Assembly: GCA_018223105.1 (NCBI GenBank)
Contig: JAAEYY010000011.1
Span: forward strand, 1-47,701
From: a bacterium
Lineage (GTDB): Bacteria > Bacteroidota > Bacteroidia > NS11-12g > UBA9320
Direction: 5' to 3'
DNA: 47,701 bases
Shown here: in pieces, positions 36,420 through 45,105 of the stretch
How positions within the stretch are numbered: the first letter of the stretch is position 1
How the letters are laid out: each line of letters starts with the position of its first letter
The notes under the pieces: model-generated
Database searches by the model: none
What the model was told of the DNA's origin: nothing
What the model saw: the letters and a program-made list of their open reading frames with translations, nothing else
Translations under genes and position numbers: made by a program

Positions 36420-37112
36420 CTACTTTCTTAAAATTTTGGCAGTTTTTAAGACTCCTCCAAGTGCAAAATTTGCTGCGATGGTTTCGTAATTCACAGTAAT
36501 GGTTACCATACTATTGCCCAAAAATCCATTATAAAACTTTTGATGGAGAATCACCTTTTCGCGAGTTTCAGACTCATACAATTTTATAGTAAGAAGTTCA
36601 AAGGGTTTTCCATCGATACTGGAAGTACTTTTTTCATAGTCCACAGGCAGTTTCATGTTCTCATAACTTTGTATCAGAGCTTCTTGTCCCTGTGCGAGTT
36701 TCGCTGCAATATCTCGCTCCGTTGCTATAGCTAAACCGGAATTTTCACGAACGATAATGATGTTATTTCGCTGATCTTTCCTGAAACCACAAATCACAGG
36801 CTTTGGTCCCGGTGATTTTGGGTCAACCCCAATATTTTGCATTAAAGCATTGATATCAAGATCGGTAAGTTCATTGTACCCTTTGGGTTGTCTGACCTTC
36901 ATAACAAAACCATTCTTAAGGTCAAAGGTCTTGAAATCGGGTTCCTTTTTCTTAAATCCAGCCGGTAAATCACTGTCAACTTTTGAAACTGAGCTAGAAT
37001 CTTTCTTGTCTGCTTCTACAGTTACGTCTTTATCCGAATCATTACTCGCCGTGTTGCAAGAGGACCATGTAAAAAGTCCAAGTATTGTGATTAAAATATA
37101 GTTCTTTATCAT
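36420..37112 (-). CDS. Lipoprotein of unknown function
   Basis: 230 aa. Lipoprotein signal with Cys19 (ILGLFTWSSC), then a polar Ser/Asp/Lys tether to about residue 60. The globular remainder (about 60-230) has no recognised family; features include NGFVMKVRQPKGYNELTD, ICGFRKDQRNNIIIVRE and a C-terminal MVTITVNYETIA strand. Start codon and the PBP1A stop share one base (TAATG), so it is translationally coupled to the peptidoglycan synthase and may act with it at the envelope (inference). Confidence 0.75.
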   Translation of the reverse strand: MIKNYILITILGLFTWSSCNTASNDSDKDVTVEADKKDSSSVSKVDSDLPAGFKKKEPDFKTFDLKNGFVMKVRQPKGYNELTDLDINALMQNIGVDPKSPGPKPVICGFRKDQRNNIIIVRENSGLAIATERDIAAKLAQGQEALIQSYENMKLPVDYEKSTSSIDGKPFELLTIKLYESETREKVILHQKFYNGFLGNSMVTITVNYETIAANFALGGVLKTAKILRK

Positions 37113-39364
37113 TATTCTTCTTTCTTTTCAGCACCCAAAACTTCGCGTAAGAATCGTTTTAGTTTCTCTTTTCTTCGTTTTTTGCGATCGTCATCTTCCG
37201 GCGAGTCCTCAGTTTCAGTTCGAATTTGATCTAACCAATCACGGAGCATGCTGTCTTCCAGGTAGTCCGGACAATCCAATTCATCTTGCCAGTCCTCATT
37301 CATCGCCGGGAATTGCCCTTTCCATCGCGCACCCGCTGCTGACTGTCTTAAAATTTTTAAGGTATGTCCCACCAAAGGCAGAGCCAAAGCACTACCCGAA
37401 CCACTTCCCGTACTGAAGTGAATCTGAGGTGTAGAGGCTCCTACTCTTGAGGCCAAAACCATACTGCTATTATAAGCAATAAACCAGGCATCCGCGTAGT
37501 TCTGAGATGTTCCGGTCTTTCCTGCAATATCGCCCGAGTACCAATATGAATTCATTCCTCTACCCGTTCCTTCCTTCATTACTTTTTGAAGGAAATAGTT
37601 CATATAGGCAGCTGTCTTTTCATTTAAGACTCGTCTTTTTTTCTTAGCCTTATGCTCATAAATCACCTGGCCTTCACGAGTGCTAATCGATTCGATCATA
37701 TATGGTTCAACCTTATACCCGCCATTAGCAAAAGCTGCATACGCCACAGCTGCTTCGTACAAGCTGGCATCCACAGGCCCAAGAGCCGTTACAGGACGGT
37801 CTTTCAAAGTAGAGCTAAAGCCTAAGTTTTTCCAGGTCATCACCAATTCTTTAAAACCAACTTCAAAGTACAAATTCACCGTTGGGATATTCATGGATTT
37901 CGCTAATGCGCCTGCCATAGAATAAGTACCGCCGTAGGAATGATCGTAGTTTTCAGGGCTCCAAGGTTTGCCGTCGATCAAAACAATTGAATCATTATCC
38001 AAACGTGTGCAGGGATCAACCCCTGATTGTAAAGCCGCTGCATATAATATGGGCTTGAAAGAGGAAGCCATTTGTCTTTTTGCATAAATTTGGTCGTAAG
38101 GTTGAGTCCTGAAATCAACTCCTCCTACCCAGGTTTTCACTGCACCTGATTTAGGGTCCAGTCCAAAAATACCGGCATGAAGCAGGGTTAAGCTCAATGC
38201 TAAACTATCTTGAACTGTAAGAGTGTCGGAATAGAATCCATCCCAGTCAAACACTTCTTGAACATGCTCCTCTATCTCTCTTTTTTCAAAGCCTAAGCGC
38301 TTTATTTCGGCGTCTATTACCGCCTTAAGCCCTTTCTTATTCCATTTAAAATAGTGATTTCGGAGTTGCTTTTGCATCTTCGACAAATGAGTAGCCATTC
38401 CTTTCAAAGCTGCGTTCTGAGCAGTGTAATCCAATGTGGTTTTAATTACTAAACCATCTTTCTTTAAATCGTGTTCAGAACCACCTTCGGAATTGAGTTG
38501 TTCTAAAATTTTTGCTGCATTCTCTTTAACATGCACTAAAAAGTAATTAGCAGGACCTTTAGAGCTGAAATTGGCATAATCCAGATTAAGAGGTAGTGCC
38601 TGAAACGAATCTTTCGCAGGACCATCGAGATAATCATAATTTGCCATTTGAGCTAAAACTACATTCCTTCTAGCTTTACTTTCTTCCGGGTGTAATCGAG
38701 GGTTATAGCTAGTATTCGCTTTCAGCATCCCAACAAGTACCGCTGCTTCTTCCAGACGCAGATCCCGGGCCTTCTTGTTAAAAAAGCGTTGCGCAGCAGA
38801 CTCTATACCATATGTATTTTCTCCAAAAGGAACCTGATTCAGATATAAAATCAGGATTTGATCCTTATCAAATACTGTTTCCAGCCTTCTAGCAATAATT
38901 GATTCTCTAATTTTTGCAACAGGTGCAGAAAGAAATCCAAGATCCTTCCTGCCATACATGTTTTTGGCCAATTGCATTGTAATTGTGCTTCCACCGCCGG
39001 CATCTTGATTAAGAATCAAGGTTTTTATAAGTACTCTGGCTAAACTTCTTGAATCTAGTCCTTCATGTTCGTAGTAGCGAGCATCTTCGGTAGCAATTAA
39101 TGCATCAATAACATATTGTGGTAGTTCATCCAGAGAGAGGTCTGTACGATCTTCTACATAGATTTTCCCAATCAGTTCTCCCTGTGCAGCAATTACTTGC
39201 GATGCCTTGTATTGCTCAAACGATTCTAATTCTGATTCTGTAGGTACATGACCAAATGCACCAAAATATACCAAGGCGAAGAGTAGAACTACTATTCCCA
39301 ATCCTCCTAAACCAATTCTAATTGCCCACTTTAACCATAGGCGTTTTTTCTTCTTCTTTGCCAA
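37112..39364 (-). CDS. Class A penicillin-binding protein (PBP1A-type)
   Basis: 750 aa. Bifunctional peptidoglycan glycosyltransferase/transpeptidase in the inner membrane. Lys-rich cytoplasmic start, one membrane helix (about 15-34), GT51 domain with catalytic Glu93 in EDARYYEHEG and GGGSTITMQLAKN (123-135), then the transpeptidase with SxxK at Ser434-Lys437 (ASSFKP), SMN at 490-492 and KTGTS at 616-620. The acidic/basic C-terminal tail is cytoplasm-like in composition but would be periplasmic. The start is TTG; an in-frame stop lies a few codons upstream and no ATG fits. A near-match -7 box CATCTTTG is at 39373-39380. Confidence 0.95.
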   Translation of the reverse strand: MAKKKKKRLWLKWAIRIGLGGLGIVVLLFALVYFGAFGHVPTESELESFEQYKASQVIAAQGELIGKIYVEDRTDLSLDELPQYVIDALIATEDARYYEHEGLDSRSLARVLIKTLILNQDAGGGSTITMQLAKNMYGRKDLGFLSAPVAKIRESIIARRLETVFDKDQILILYLNQVPFGENTYGIESAAQRFFNKKARDLRLEEAAVLVGMLKANTSYNPRLHPEESKARRNVVLAQMANYDYLDGPAKDSFQALPLNLDYANFSSKGPANYFLVHVKENAAKILEQLNSEGGSEHDLKKDGLVIKTTLDYTAQNAALKGMATHLSKMQKQLRNHYFKWNKKGLKAVIDAEIKRLGFEKREIEEHVQEVFDWDGFYSDTLTVQDSLALSLTLLHAGIFGLDPKSGAVKTWVGGVDFRTQPYDQIYAKRQMASSFKPILYAAALQSGVDPCTRLDNDSIVLIDGKPWSPENYDHSYGGTYSMAGALAKSMNIPTVNLYFEVGFKELVMTWKNLGFSSTLKDRPVTALGPVDASLYEAAVAYAAFANGGYKVEPYMIESISTREGQVIYEHKAKKKRRVLNEKTAAYMNYFLQKVMKEGTGRGMNSYWYSGDIAGKTGTSQNYADAWFIAYNSSMVLASRVGASTPQIHFSTGSGSGSALALPLVGHTLKILRQSAAGARWKGQFPAMNEDWQDELDCPDYLEDSMLRDWLDQIRTETEDSPEDDDRKKRRKEKLKRFLREVLGAEKKEE

Positions 39365-39449
39365 AATCTGTGCAAAGATGACGAATTACCTCGTCAAATT
39401 ATTATGCTTGTTAAGGTCGAGTCTCAAATACTATTCAGTACCGAGATAC

Positions 39450-39463
39450 ATGATTAAAATCAT
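39450..39463. promoter_or_regulatory. FNR/CRP-type palindrome ATGATTAAAATCAT
   Basis: Perfect dyad containing TGAT-N4-ATCA (39451-39462), the form of FNR-type sites. It lies 68 bases upstream of the DUF2892 start at 39531 and about 64 bases before the start point expected from the near-match -7 box GAACTTTG (39508-39515), a spacing usual for class I activation. A second, imperfect dyad GTAACCTTGGTCAC lies at about 39472-39485. Binding by a Crp/Fnr family regulator is inference. Confidence 0.5.
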
Positions 39464-39530
39464 ACCTGAAAGTAACCTTGGTCACGCTCAAAGTCCTAAA
39501 ACAAGCCGAACTTTGGTTAAAATTTTAATT

Positions 39531-39743
39531 ATGAAGAAAAATATGGGAAGCACGGATCGCATTATCAGAGTGATATTGGCCGTAGTTATTTTAATATTAT
39601 TCCTTACCGGTACCATTAGCGGAACATTAGGTATTGTGTTACTTGCTTTAGGTGGTATATTCTTAGCTACATCTTTCATTAGCTTTTGCCCATTGTACAA
39701 ACCTTTTGGCATTAGTACTTGTAAAGTAGAAGAGAAATCATGA
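39531..39743 (+). CDS. DUF2892 (YgaP-like transmembrane) protein
   Basis: 70 aa from ATG 39531; the open frame extends upstream but that part runs through the regulatory palindrome and is not family-like. Begins with KNMGSTDRIIRVILAV, the DUF2892 signature (xxxxDRxIRxxLG), followed by two close hydrophobic helices and a cysteine-containing end (FCPLYKPFGISTC). Such proteins are small inner-membrane proteins linked with sulfur or metal handling. The stop overlaps the HMA gene by 4 bp, so they are co-translated. Confidence 0.88.
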   Translation: MKKNMGSTDRIIRVILAVVILILFLTGTISGTLGIVLLALGGIFLATSFISFCPLYKPFGISTCKVEEKS

Positions 39744-40009
39744 TTGAAGAGAAAATACAGATTGCCAATATCAAGTGCGGGGGCTGCGAAAAGAGCATTG
39801 AAAACAAACTTGCTGAAATAGAGGGTGTTTCTATGGCTAAAGCCGATTTTGAGACCGGAACTGTGCATTTTAAACACAGTGGAACAACAGCAAGGATGAA
39901 GGTGCTACAGGCTCTGAAAAAGATGGGATACCCGGAAATATCAGAGGAAAATCCATGGACCGACAAGGTTAAATCCTATGCTAGTTGCATGATTGGGAAG
40001 ATGTCTTAA
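39740..40009 (+). CDS. Heavy-metal-associated (HMA) domain protein
   Basis: 89 aa. One ferredoxin-like HMA domain with the metal site Cys13-Gly-Gly-Cys16 (IANIKCGGCEKSIENKL), then ALKKMGYPE as the usual end of the domain, and a short tail with one more cysteine (SYASCMIGKM). Probably a soluble copper/zinc carrier. Paired with DUF2892 in an ATGA overlap. The stop overlaps that of the convergent membrane-protein gene by 4 bp (TTAA). Confidence 0.88.
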   Translation: MIEEKIQIANIKCGGCEKSIENKLAEIEGVSMAKADFETGTVHFKHSGTTARMKVLQALKKMGYPEISEENPWTDKVKSYASCMIGKMS

Positions 40010-40518
40010 GTTTTGCGAACGGGATCGATAAAGGCTACAATCAAGAGATAGATAGAGGCCAAAGCTCCAAAACTGATGAGTAGAATATCTGCTCCTTTGT
40101 AGTGCATTATCTTAAAAATAACAGCTAAAGCACCAAGCCCAGCAATAATTGCAGTATACTTATTGAACACAAACTTGATCCAGGTTTGGTTCTCTTTCTT
40201 TCTGTAACTCATCACAAGAATTACGAGTAGCAAGATATTAAGTAAATAAGTGAGTCCGCTGTTTACACCTTCAGAAAATTGAAGAAAAAAGCTCAAATTG
40301 GCGAAACTCAAACAGTACATCAATACAAAAATCCATTTCAGAACATCAAGAACTTGTTTTTGTGTTTTATTAATAAATCGGATACTGTAACCAATAGCCA
40401 AGAGAAAAGCACCGACCATCAGGGCCTCGCTATTCCCTCCCAATCTAAGCAAGGAAAACAACAATGCCATTACAAGTGCTGCTAGCCCCACACAAATCAA
40501 TATACGAGATGCTTTCAT
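40006..40518 (-). CDS. Small integral membrane protein, unknown
   Basis: 170 aa with about five or six hydrophobic helices (starts ICVGLAALVMALLFSLL). The segment IFKIMHYKGADILLISFGAL resembles the FKIMHWPGA motif of GldL-like membrane proteins, but the length and number of helices do not match GldL, so no family is claimed. Its start overlaps the gpsA stop by 4 bp, suggesting coupled translation with glycerol-3-phosphate dehydrogenase. Confidence 0.75.
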   Translation of the reverse strand: MKASRILICVGLAALVMALLFSLLRLGGNSEALMVGAFLLAIGYSIRFINKTQKQVLDVLKWIFVLMYCLSFANLSFFLQFSEGVNSGLTYLLNILLLVILVMSYRKKENQTWIKFVFNKYTAIIAGLGALAVIFKIMHYKGADILLISFGALASIYLLIVAFIDPVRKT

Positions 40519-41507
40519 GTTAAGGCCAAGGTTAATTTTTTCGCTGCCACTCTCGCATTAGCACTATTGTAAATCACATCGTAAACAAAATCCAGAATAG
40601 GCATTTCTACCTTATACTTTTCATTTAATTTACTAATACTTTTCGTTGCATAATATCCTTCTGCTACCATTTCCATTTCAACCAGAGCAGACTTTACCGA
40701 ATATCCTTTACCCAACATTGCCCCAAGGGTTCTATTTCGGCTGTATTGAGAGTAGGCTGTTACCAATAAATCGCCCAAATATGCAGATCCATCCGGGTCT
40801 CTATCGATAGGATGAACAGCCTCTATAAATTTTTTAATTTCACGAATAGCATTACTCACTAATACCGCTTGAAAATTATCCCCATATCCGAGGCTATGAC
40901 AAATACCGGCAGCAATAGCATAGACATTCTTAAGAACCGCACTAATTTCAGTTCCGTAAATGTCTGCACTTGGAGTAACCTGAATAAAATCACAGGAGAG
41001 TAAGCCACACATTTCATCACAAAATGCTTCATTGGTGCTTGCAAACGTGAGATAAGAAAGTTTTTCCTGTGCTACCTCTTCCGCATGGCAAGGGCCCGTT
41101 ACCACTCCAAAATCTTCTGTATTTATTCCTTTGTCTTGAAACAGATAATCTCCAAGAATTTGAAGAGTATCCGGAACCACACCTTTTATAGCGGATATTA
41201 CTTTTTTACCTTGTAAAACGGCATTGGGTATTGGGTGAATAAGGTCGTAGACAAAAGCTGAAGGTGTCACTAATAGAATCACATCTGCAGCAGCAATCAT
41301 CTCCTGTGCATTTGTTCCTGCAAGCAATCTGTTCGTATCAAATTTAACTGAGCGAAGATATTTTGGATTTGATCCTGTTTCGTTGATATGAATGGCCATG
41401 CTTTCGCTTCGTACCCACCACGACAATTCAAGATCAGACTGTTGAAGTAGTATCTTAACAAGTGCAGTTCCCCAACTGCCTCCTCCCATCACCAAAATTT
41501 TCTTCAT
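40515..41507 (-). CDS. gpsA: Glycerol-3-phosphate dehydrogenase [NAD(P)+]
   Basis: 330 aa, usual length. Makes sn-glycerol-3-phosphate from DHAP for phospholipid synthesis. Rossmann motif GGGSWGTA (8-15), SAIKGVV, TGPCHAEEV, catalytic Lys in EISAVLKNVYAIAAGICHSLGYG, and GDLLVTAYSQYSRNRTLG. A near-match -7 box CATTTTTG lies 4 bases before the ATG at 41512-41519. First gene of a two-gene unit with the small membrane protein. Confidence 0.96.
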   Translation of the reverse strand: MKKILVMGGGSWGTALVKILLQQSDLELSWWVRSESMAIHINETGSNPKYLRSVKFDTNRLLAGTNAQEMIAAADVILLVTPSAFVYDLIHPIPNAVLQGKKVISAIKGVVPDTLQILGDYLFQDKGINTEDFGVVTGPCHAEEVAQEKLSYLTFASTNEAFCDEMCGLLSCDFIQVTPSADIYGTEISAVLKNVYAIAAGICHSLGYGDNFQAVLVSNAIREIKKFIEAVHPIDRDPDGSAYLGDLLVTAYSQYSRNRTLGAMLGKGYSVKSALVEMEMVAEGYYATKSISKLNEKYKVEMPILDFVYDVIYNSANARVAAKKLTLALT

Positions 41508-41538
41508 CGTTCAAAAATGGTGATTTTTGATGGATTAC

Positions 41539-43428
41539 CTATTCAATTATCACTTTTTGACTGTGAATTACATCGCCATTTTCTGCTTGAATACTAAGCA
41601 CATACATTCCCGTAGCCAAGTCATTAACATGCACCAAAAATGCTGCACTACCGGCACGAACTTGCTGATTTCTTAGCTCTTTCACTCTTTTTCCACTGAT
41701 GTCGGTCAAGAAAACATTGACAGTCTGGTCTTCTGTGAAATTTGCAGCAACCTGAACACTAGAACTCGCGGGATTTGGATAGGTCAAAATAGACTGAACC
41801 AATTCCAGTTCATCATTTACATCCACTTTGGCAATCCAAACATTATTCTTTCCCGTAGAATCACCATAAGAGCCACATAGCCAAACTATGCCTGCGCGAT
41901 TATACTGTCTTTGTATATCAGTGTAGTCGCCCCAACGCTCCAAAGAATCTGCAACGAAAGTATTGATGATGCTATCCCCTTCTTTGATCACATTGATTTC
42001 TGAATAAATGCTTTCTAAACTCGATAGACCATTGTAAAAAACCAAACTAGTACCCGGATAATCCTGTGCTCCTGAATGAGAAAAAGTGATCATCATCGGT
42101 CTTTTATCCTGAGGCTCTCCTCCAGTAAATGTAATCGAGGGATAAGCAAGATCGTAGTCCGGGTGATTGAGTCTCTGAGCAGTAACATTGCGAGCTCCAT
42201 CTAATTCAGAAATAATCCCGTGATATATACCGGAACTTAATGGTTCGGGAATAAGAGTACTTTGAACAAAATGAATTGAATTCTCGTATAGTGTCGCTGA
42301 AAGCACCCGTGTATCGTTGGTTTGAAGTAAAAATCCTTCTGTAGGCTGGAGGGCACTCGGTGGAACCCCGTAAGCCAAACCTGAACGCAGTACATCTAAG
42401 CTGTGCTGTCCATTGCCCGAATTAGAAGACTCATTTATGTAATGAAGAAAAATCGTATCATTCATCTCTGCATCGGGACGAACAGATAGGAAATACATGT
42501 CTTCCTGATTGAGAGCTTCAGCGGGCTGAACCGGACAGATGCTCCAAACAGGTTGATTCTTGTATTCAATGTCATAAAAAAGATTCTGAGTCAGACTCTC
42601 ACCATTATAACCATCTTCTTTATTAATCTGCCAAATGAAGGATTGAAGAAAGCCTTCTTGCCAACTTGTATTGTCCAACAGAGAATTAACCGTAATGTAA
42701 AGGTCTACCCCGTTATGAGCAATGATTGGATAATCGCTCCACGTATTTCCTCCTAAGGGTTTACCGTTGATTTGATAAAAGTTCCAGTTACCGGTAGGAT
42801 CATTGGTTTGAGTAAATCCAACTATAATTCTCGTATCATCACTTGTGCTACCCTCAAGGAAAACCAGTATAAAACGATCTGCAATTGGATCGTAGAGTAC
42901 TTTAGGGTCATAAAAACGATCTAAAATCCCAAGTTGACCTGCCACAATACCTGCCAAAGATCTAAATTTCAGCACATTGCCCGTAGAGTCTAGTATAGTA
43001 ACAGTAGTATTAATCGCGCTAATGATTATTCCATCGTTACTTACAGCAATAGTGTTATCATTGGGTATACCGGCAGGACCAATAGGTTTCCCTGTAAAAT
43101 CCTCACCAACTGAGGGATTCAGGTCCTTGTTTGTGTTCGTATATGGTGATGTTTTATATCGAATGTCAGTATTTGCTTTGCGCTTTGCATCTAACTTCTT
43201 TTTTATTTCATCGGTGTTAGATAAAGGTTCGGGAGATGCGGAATTATGCTTAAGGGCGCTGAGTTCTAAATCTTGGTTTGACTCAGAAAAATCTACCACC
43301 CATTTCCTCACCTGAAATTCGGATGCGTCCATAACTTTATAGGAACTCTGAGCCTGAACAACTTCTGTATACAAGAAGCTGAATAAAAGGCTAATTACTA
43401 CCGCCCGCAGTGGGAAATTCAATTGCAT
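41539..43428 (-). CDS. T9SS-secreted protein with type A sorting domain
   Basis: 629 aa. Signal peptide MQLNFPLRAVVISLLFSF...VVQAQ. The long middle (about 60-540) is a beta-rich, propeller-like region (TITSAINTTVTILDSTG-like strands, YDPIADRFILVFLEGSTSD, WNFYQINGKPLGGNTWSDYP) found in Bacteroidetes exported proteins of unknown role. The last ~80 residues are a T9SS type A sorting domain: TYPNPASSSVQVAANF, VFLTDISGKRVKEL, LATGMYVLSIQAENG and HSQKVIIE. It is cleaved and surface-attached or released by analogy. -7 box TACTTTTG lies 5 bases before the ATG. Confidence 0.88.
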   Translation of the reverse strand: MQLNFPLRAVVISLLFSFLYTEVVQAQSSYKVMDASEFQVRKWVVDFSESNQDLELSALKHNSASPEPLSNTDEIKKKLDAKRKANTDIRYKTSPYTNTNKDLNPSVGEDFTGKPIGPAGIPNDNTIAVSNDGIIISAINTTVTILDSTGNVLKFRSLAGIVAGQLGILDRFYDPKVLYDPIADRFILVFLEGSTSDDTRIIVGFTQTNDPTGNWNFYQINGKPLGGNTWSDYPIIAHNGVDLYITVNSLLDNTSWQEGFLQSFIWQINKEDGYNGESLTQNLFYDIEYKNQPVWSICPVQPAEALNQEDMYFLSVRPDAEMNDTIFLHYINESSNSGNGQHSLDVLRSGLAYGVPPSALQPTEGFLLQTNDTRVLSATLYENSIHFVQSTLIPEPLSSGIYHGIISELDGARNVTAQRLNHPDYDLAYPSITFTGGEPQDKRPMMITFSHSGAQDYPGTSLVFYNGLSSLESIYSEINVIKEGDSIINTFVADSLERWGDYTDIQRQYNRAGIVWLCGSYGDSTGKNNVWIAKVDVNDELELVQSILTYPNPASSSVQVAANFTEDQTVNVFLTDISGKRVKELRNQQVRAGSAAFLVHVNDLATGMYVLSIQAENGDVIHSQKVIIE

Positions 43429-43433
43429 GAAGT

Positions 43434-43465
43434 CAAAAGTATGGCAGGAGTGTTAATATTGCCAA
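43434..43465 (-). promoter_or_regulatory. Promoter of T9SS gene (TTG-N21-TACTTTTG), overlapping divergent start codon
   Basis: Minus-strand -7 box TACTTTTG at 43434-43441, 5 bases before the ATG at 43428, with TTG (43463-43465) 21 bases upstream. The first base of the box is the A of the ATG of the divergent glycosyltransferase gene (43441), so the promoter lies inside that gene's start. Confidence 0.6.
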
Positions 43466-45105
43466 AATTCGTGTCAGTATTCCATAAAAATATAAGTTTT
43501 ATCATTCTGCTTCTAGGCTATGTATTTGTGATTTTTTACAATGCCCAAATGCAGCCCTTGATTGCGGATGAGCCAATAAGAGCGCTGGGGGCACTGGAAA
43601 TGGAGATCTCCGGAGAACCAATTCCAAGCATGAATGGCGAAGCCTATATTAACAAGCCTCCTTTATATAACTGGATATTACTAGGTACATTTAAATTGTT
43701 CAACTCTCACTCCGAATTCATTGTAAGGCTACCGGCTTTGCTGTCCCTACTTCTTTTTGGTGTGATTATTTACTATTGGATACGAAAGATTTCAGATGAT
43801 AAAAACATTGCATTTTGGACTGCAATGGCCACTTTTATTAGTGGAAATATACTATTCTATAGCTCATTGCTCGGACATATAGATGCTCTGTTTTCTGCTG
43901 TTGTTTTTAGTCAGATTATGGTGATTTATCACCATGCTAATAAAAGCCAATGGTGGAAGTTTTTCATGTATTCATTTCTTCTTTGCTTCCTGGGCTTTAT
44001 GCTAAAAGGACTCCCCGCTCTGGTTTTTCAGTTTATTTCTGTGCTTACCATGCTTGGAGTCAAAAAAGACTTTAAAAAGATCATCTCAAAAGAGGGGCTT
44101 CTAAGCGGTTTTGGGTTTATAGTTCTGATCTCGATTTTCTTTTATTTCATGAGCCATTATGTGCCTTTGGATACCTACATCTCAAACCTCTGGAACGAAA
44201 GCAGTAAGAGAACAGCAATAGACCACAGTCTTTGGTCTAGCATTCAACATATTTTCACTTTTCCGCTTCAATACATTATAGACACTGCGCCATTTAGCTT
44301 ATTACTGATTCTATTTTTCAGCAGATCTAATAGATTGATGTTTAAAAACAACCGCTCCTTAATGGCCATTCTTCTGCTATTCATTCTAAACATCATTATT
44401 TATTGGCTATCACCGGATAACCGAGCTCGGTATATTTTCATGTTATATCCACTGCTGTTCTATATCCTGTTTTTCACTTTTTACAACTCCGCAGAAAACA
44501 AGACACATAGTATTGGAAATATTATTTTTAGGATACTCAGTTATAGCTTTCCATTTATTCTTGGAGTAATCTATATTATTGAGAATGAACATGTTCATAA
44601 TAATATAGAAGTATATTACATTTCACTGGCGCTTGCTCTCGGAATTGCCGCATTATGCTACTTTAAAAAGCTAAGTTCATTTATCAGCATAACCGCAGTA
44701 ATGCTGATCTCAAGACTTCTATTTGATGCCTTTATTATTCCAAGCAGAACTATATACATGCCTGCATCTGAAGAGAAAAGACAAGCCCTGGAAATTGCGG
44801 AAATATCCAGGGAGGAACCATTAGCCATGTATTTCTCTAATTTACAATTCAACATGGCCTGGTACATCAGCGAAGAACGAATGCAGATCTTACCAATTAA
44901 AGACTATGACGATGAATTTAGCACCGGTGAATTCTATCTAATTCCTTCAGATGTAATAACCGATTCAACAGAATATCAAAGCTATTATACCTTTGTGCGC
45001 AATTTCGGGAATAAGAAGTTCGAATTAATCAAGTTCAAAGAACTTCCTCCCTCAAGAAAAAAACATGGCAAAAACGATCTCTCTAGTGATCCCCGTCCTC
45101 AATGA
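43441..45105 (+). CDS. ArnT/GT39-type membrane glycosyltransferase
   Basis: 554 aa from ATG 43441 (an earlier TTG would overlap the opposite gene). GT-C fold: about twelve hydrophobic helices, acidic motif Asp43-Glu44 in the first periplasmic loop (PLIADEPIRALGALEM) and YINKPPLYNWIL, the HKPPLYYWL-like motif of ArnT/PMT enzymes. Such enzymes move a sugar from a polyprenyl-phosphate donor to lipid A or a protein on the outer side of the inner membrane. The donor is probably made by the next gene, which overlaps by 41 bp. Acceptor unknown. Confidence 0.87.
   Translation: MAGVLILPKFVSVFHKNISFIILLLGYVFVIFYNAQMQPLIADEPIRALGALEMEISGEPIPSMNGEAYINKPPLYNWILLGTFKLFNSHSEFIVRLPALLSLLLFGVIIYYWIRKISDDKNIAFWTAMATFISGNILFYSSLLGHIDALFSAVVFSQIMVIYHHANKSQWWKFFMYSFLLCFLGFMLKGLPALVFQFISVLTMLGVKKDFKKIISKEGLLSGFGFIVLISIFFYFMSHYVPLDTYISNLWNESSKRTAIDHSLWSSIQHIFTFPLQYIIDTAPFSLLLILFFSRSNRLMFKNNRSLMAILLLFILNIIIYWLSPDNRARYIFMLYPLLFYILFFTFYNSAENKTHSIGNIIFRILSYSFPFILGVIYIIENEHVHNNIEVYYISLALALGIAALCYFKKLSSFISITAVMLISRLLFDAFIIPSRTIYMPASEEKRQALEIAEISREEPLAMYFSNLQFNMAWYISEERMQILPIKDYDDEFSTGEFYLIPSDVITDSTEYQSYYTFVRNFGNKKFELIKFKELPPSRKKHGKNDLSSDPRPQ

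Noticed and set aside
39378-39530. Upstream extension of the DUF2892 frame
   Set aside because: Covers the FNR-like palindrome and likely promoter; not similar to the family N-terminus.
39488-39877. 129-aa minus-strand frame opposite the DUF2892/HMA genes
   Set aside because: Shadow of two well-supported genes on the plus strand; no motif of its own.
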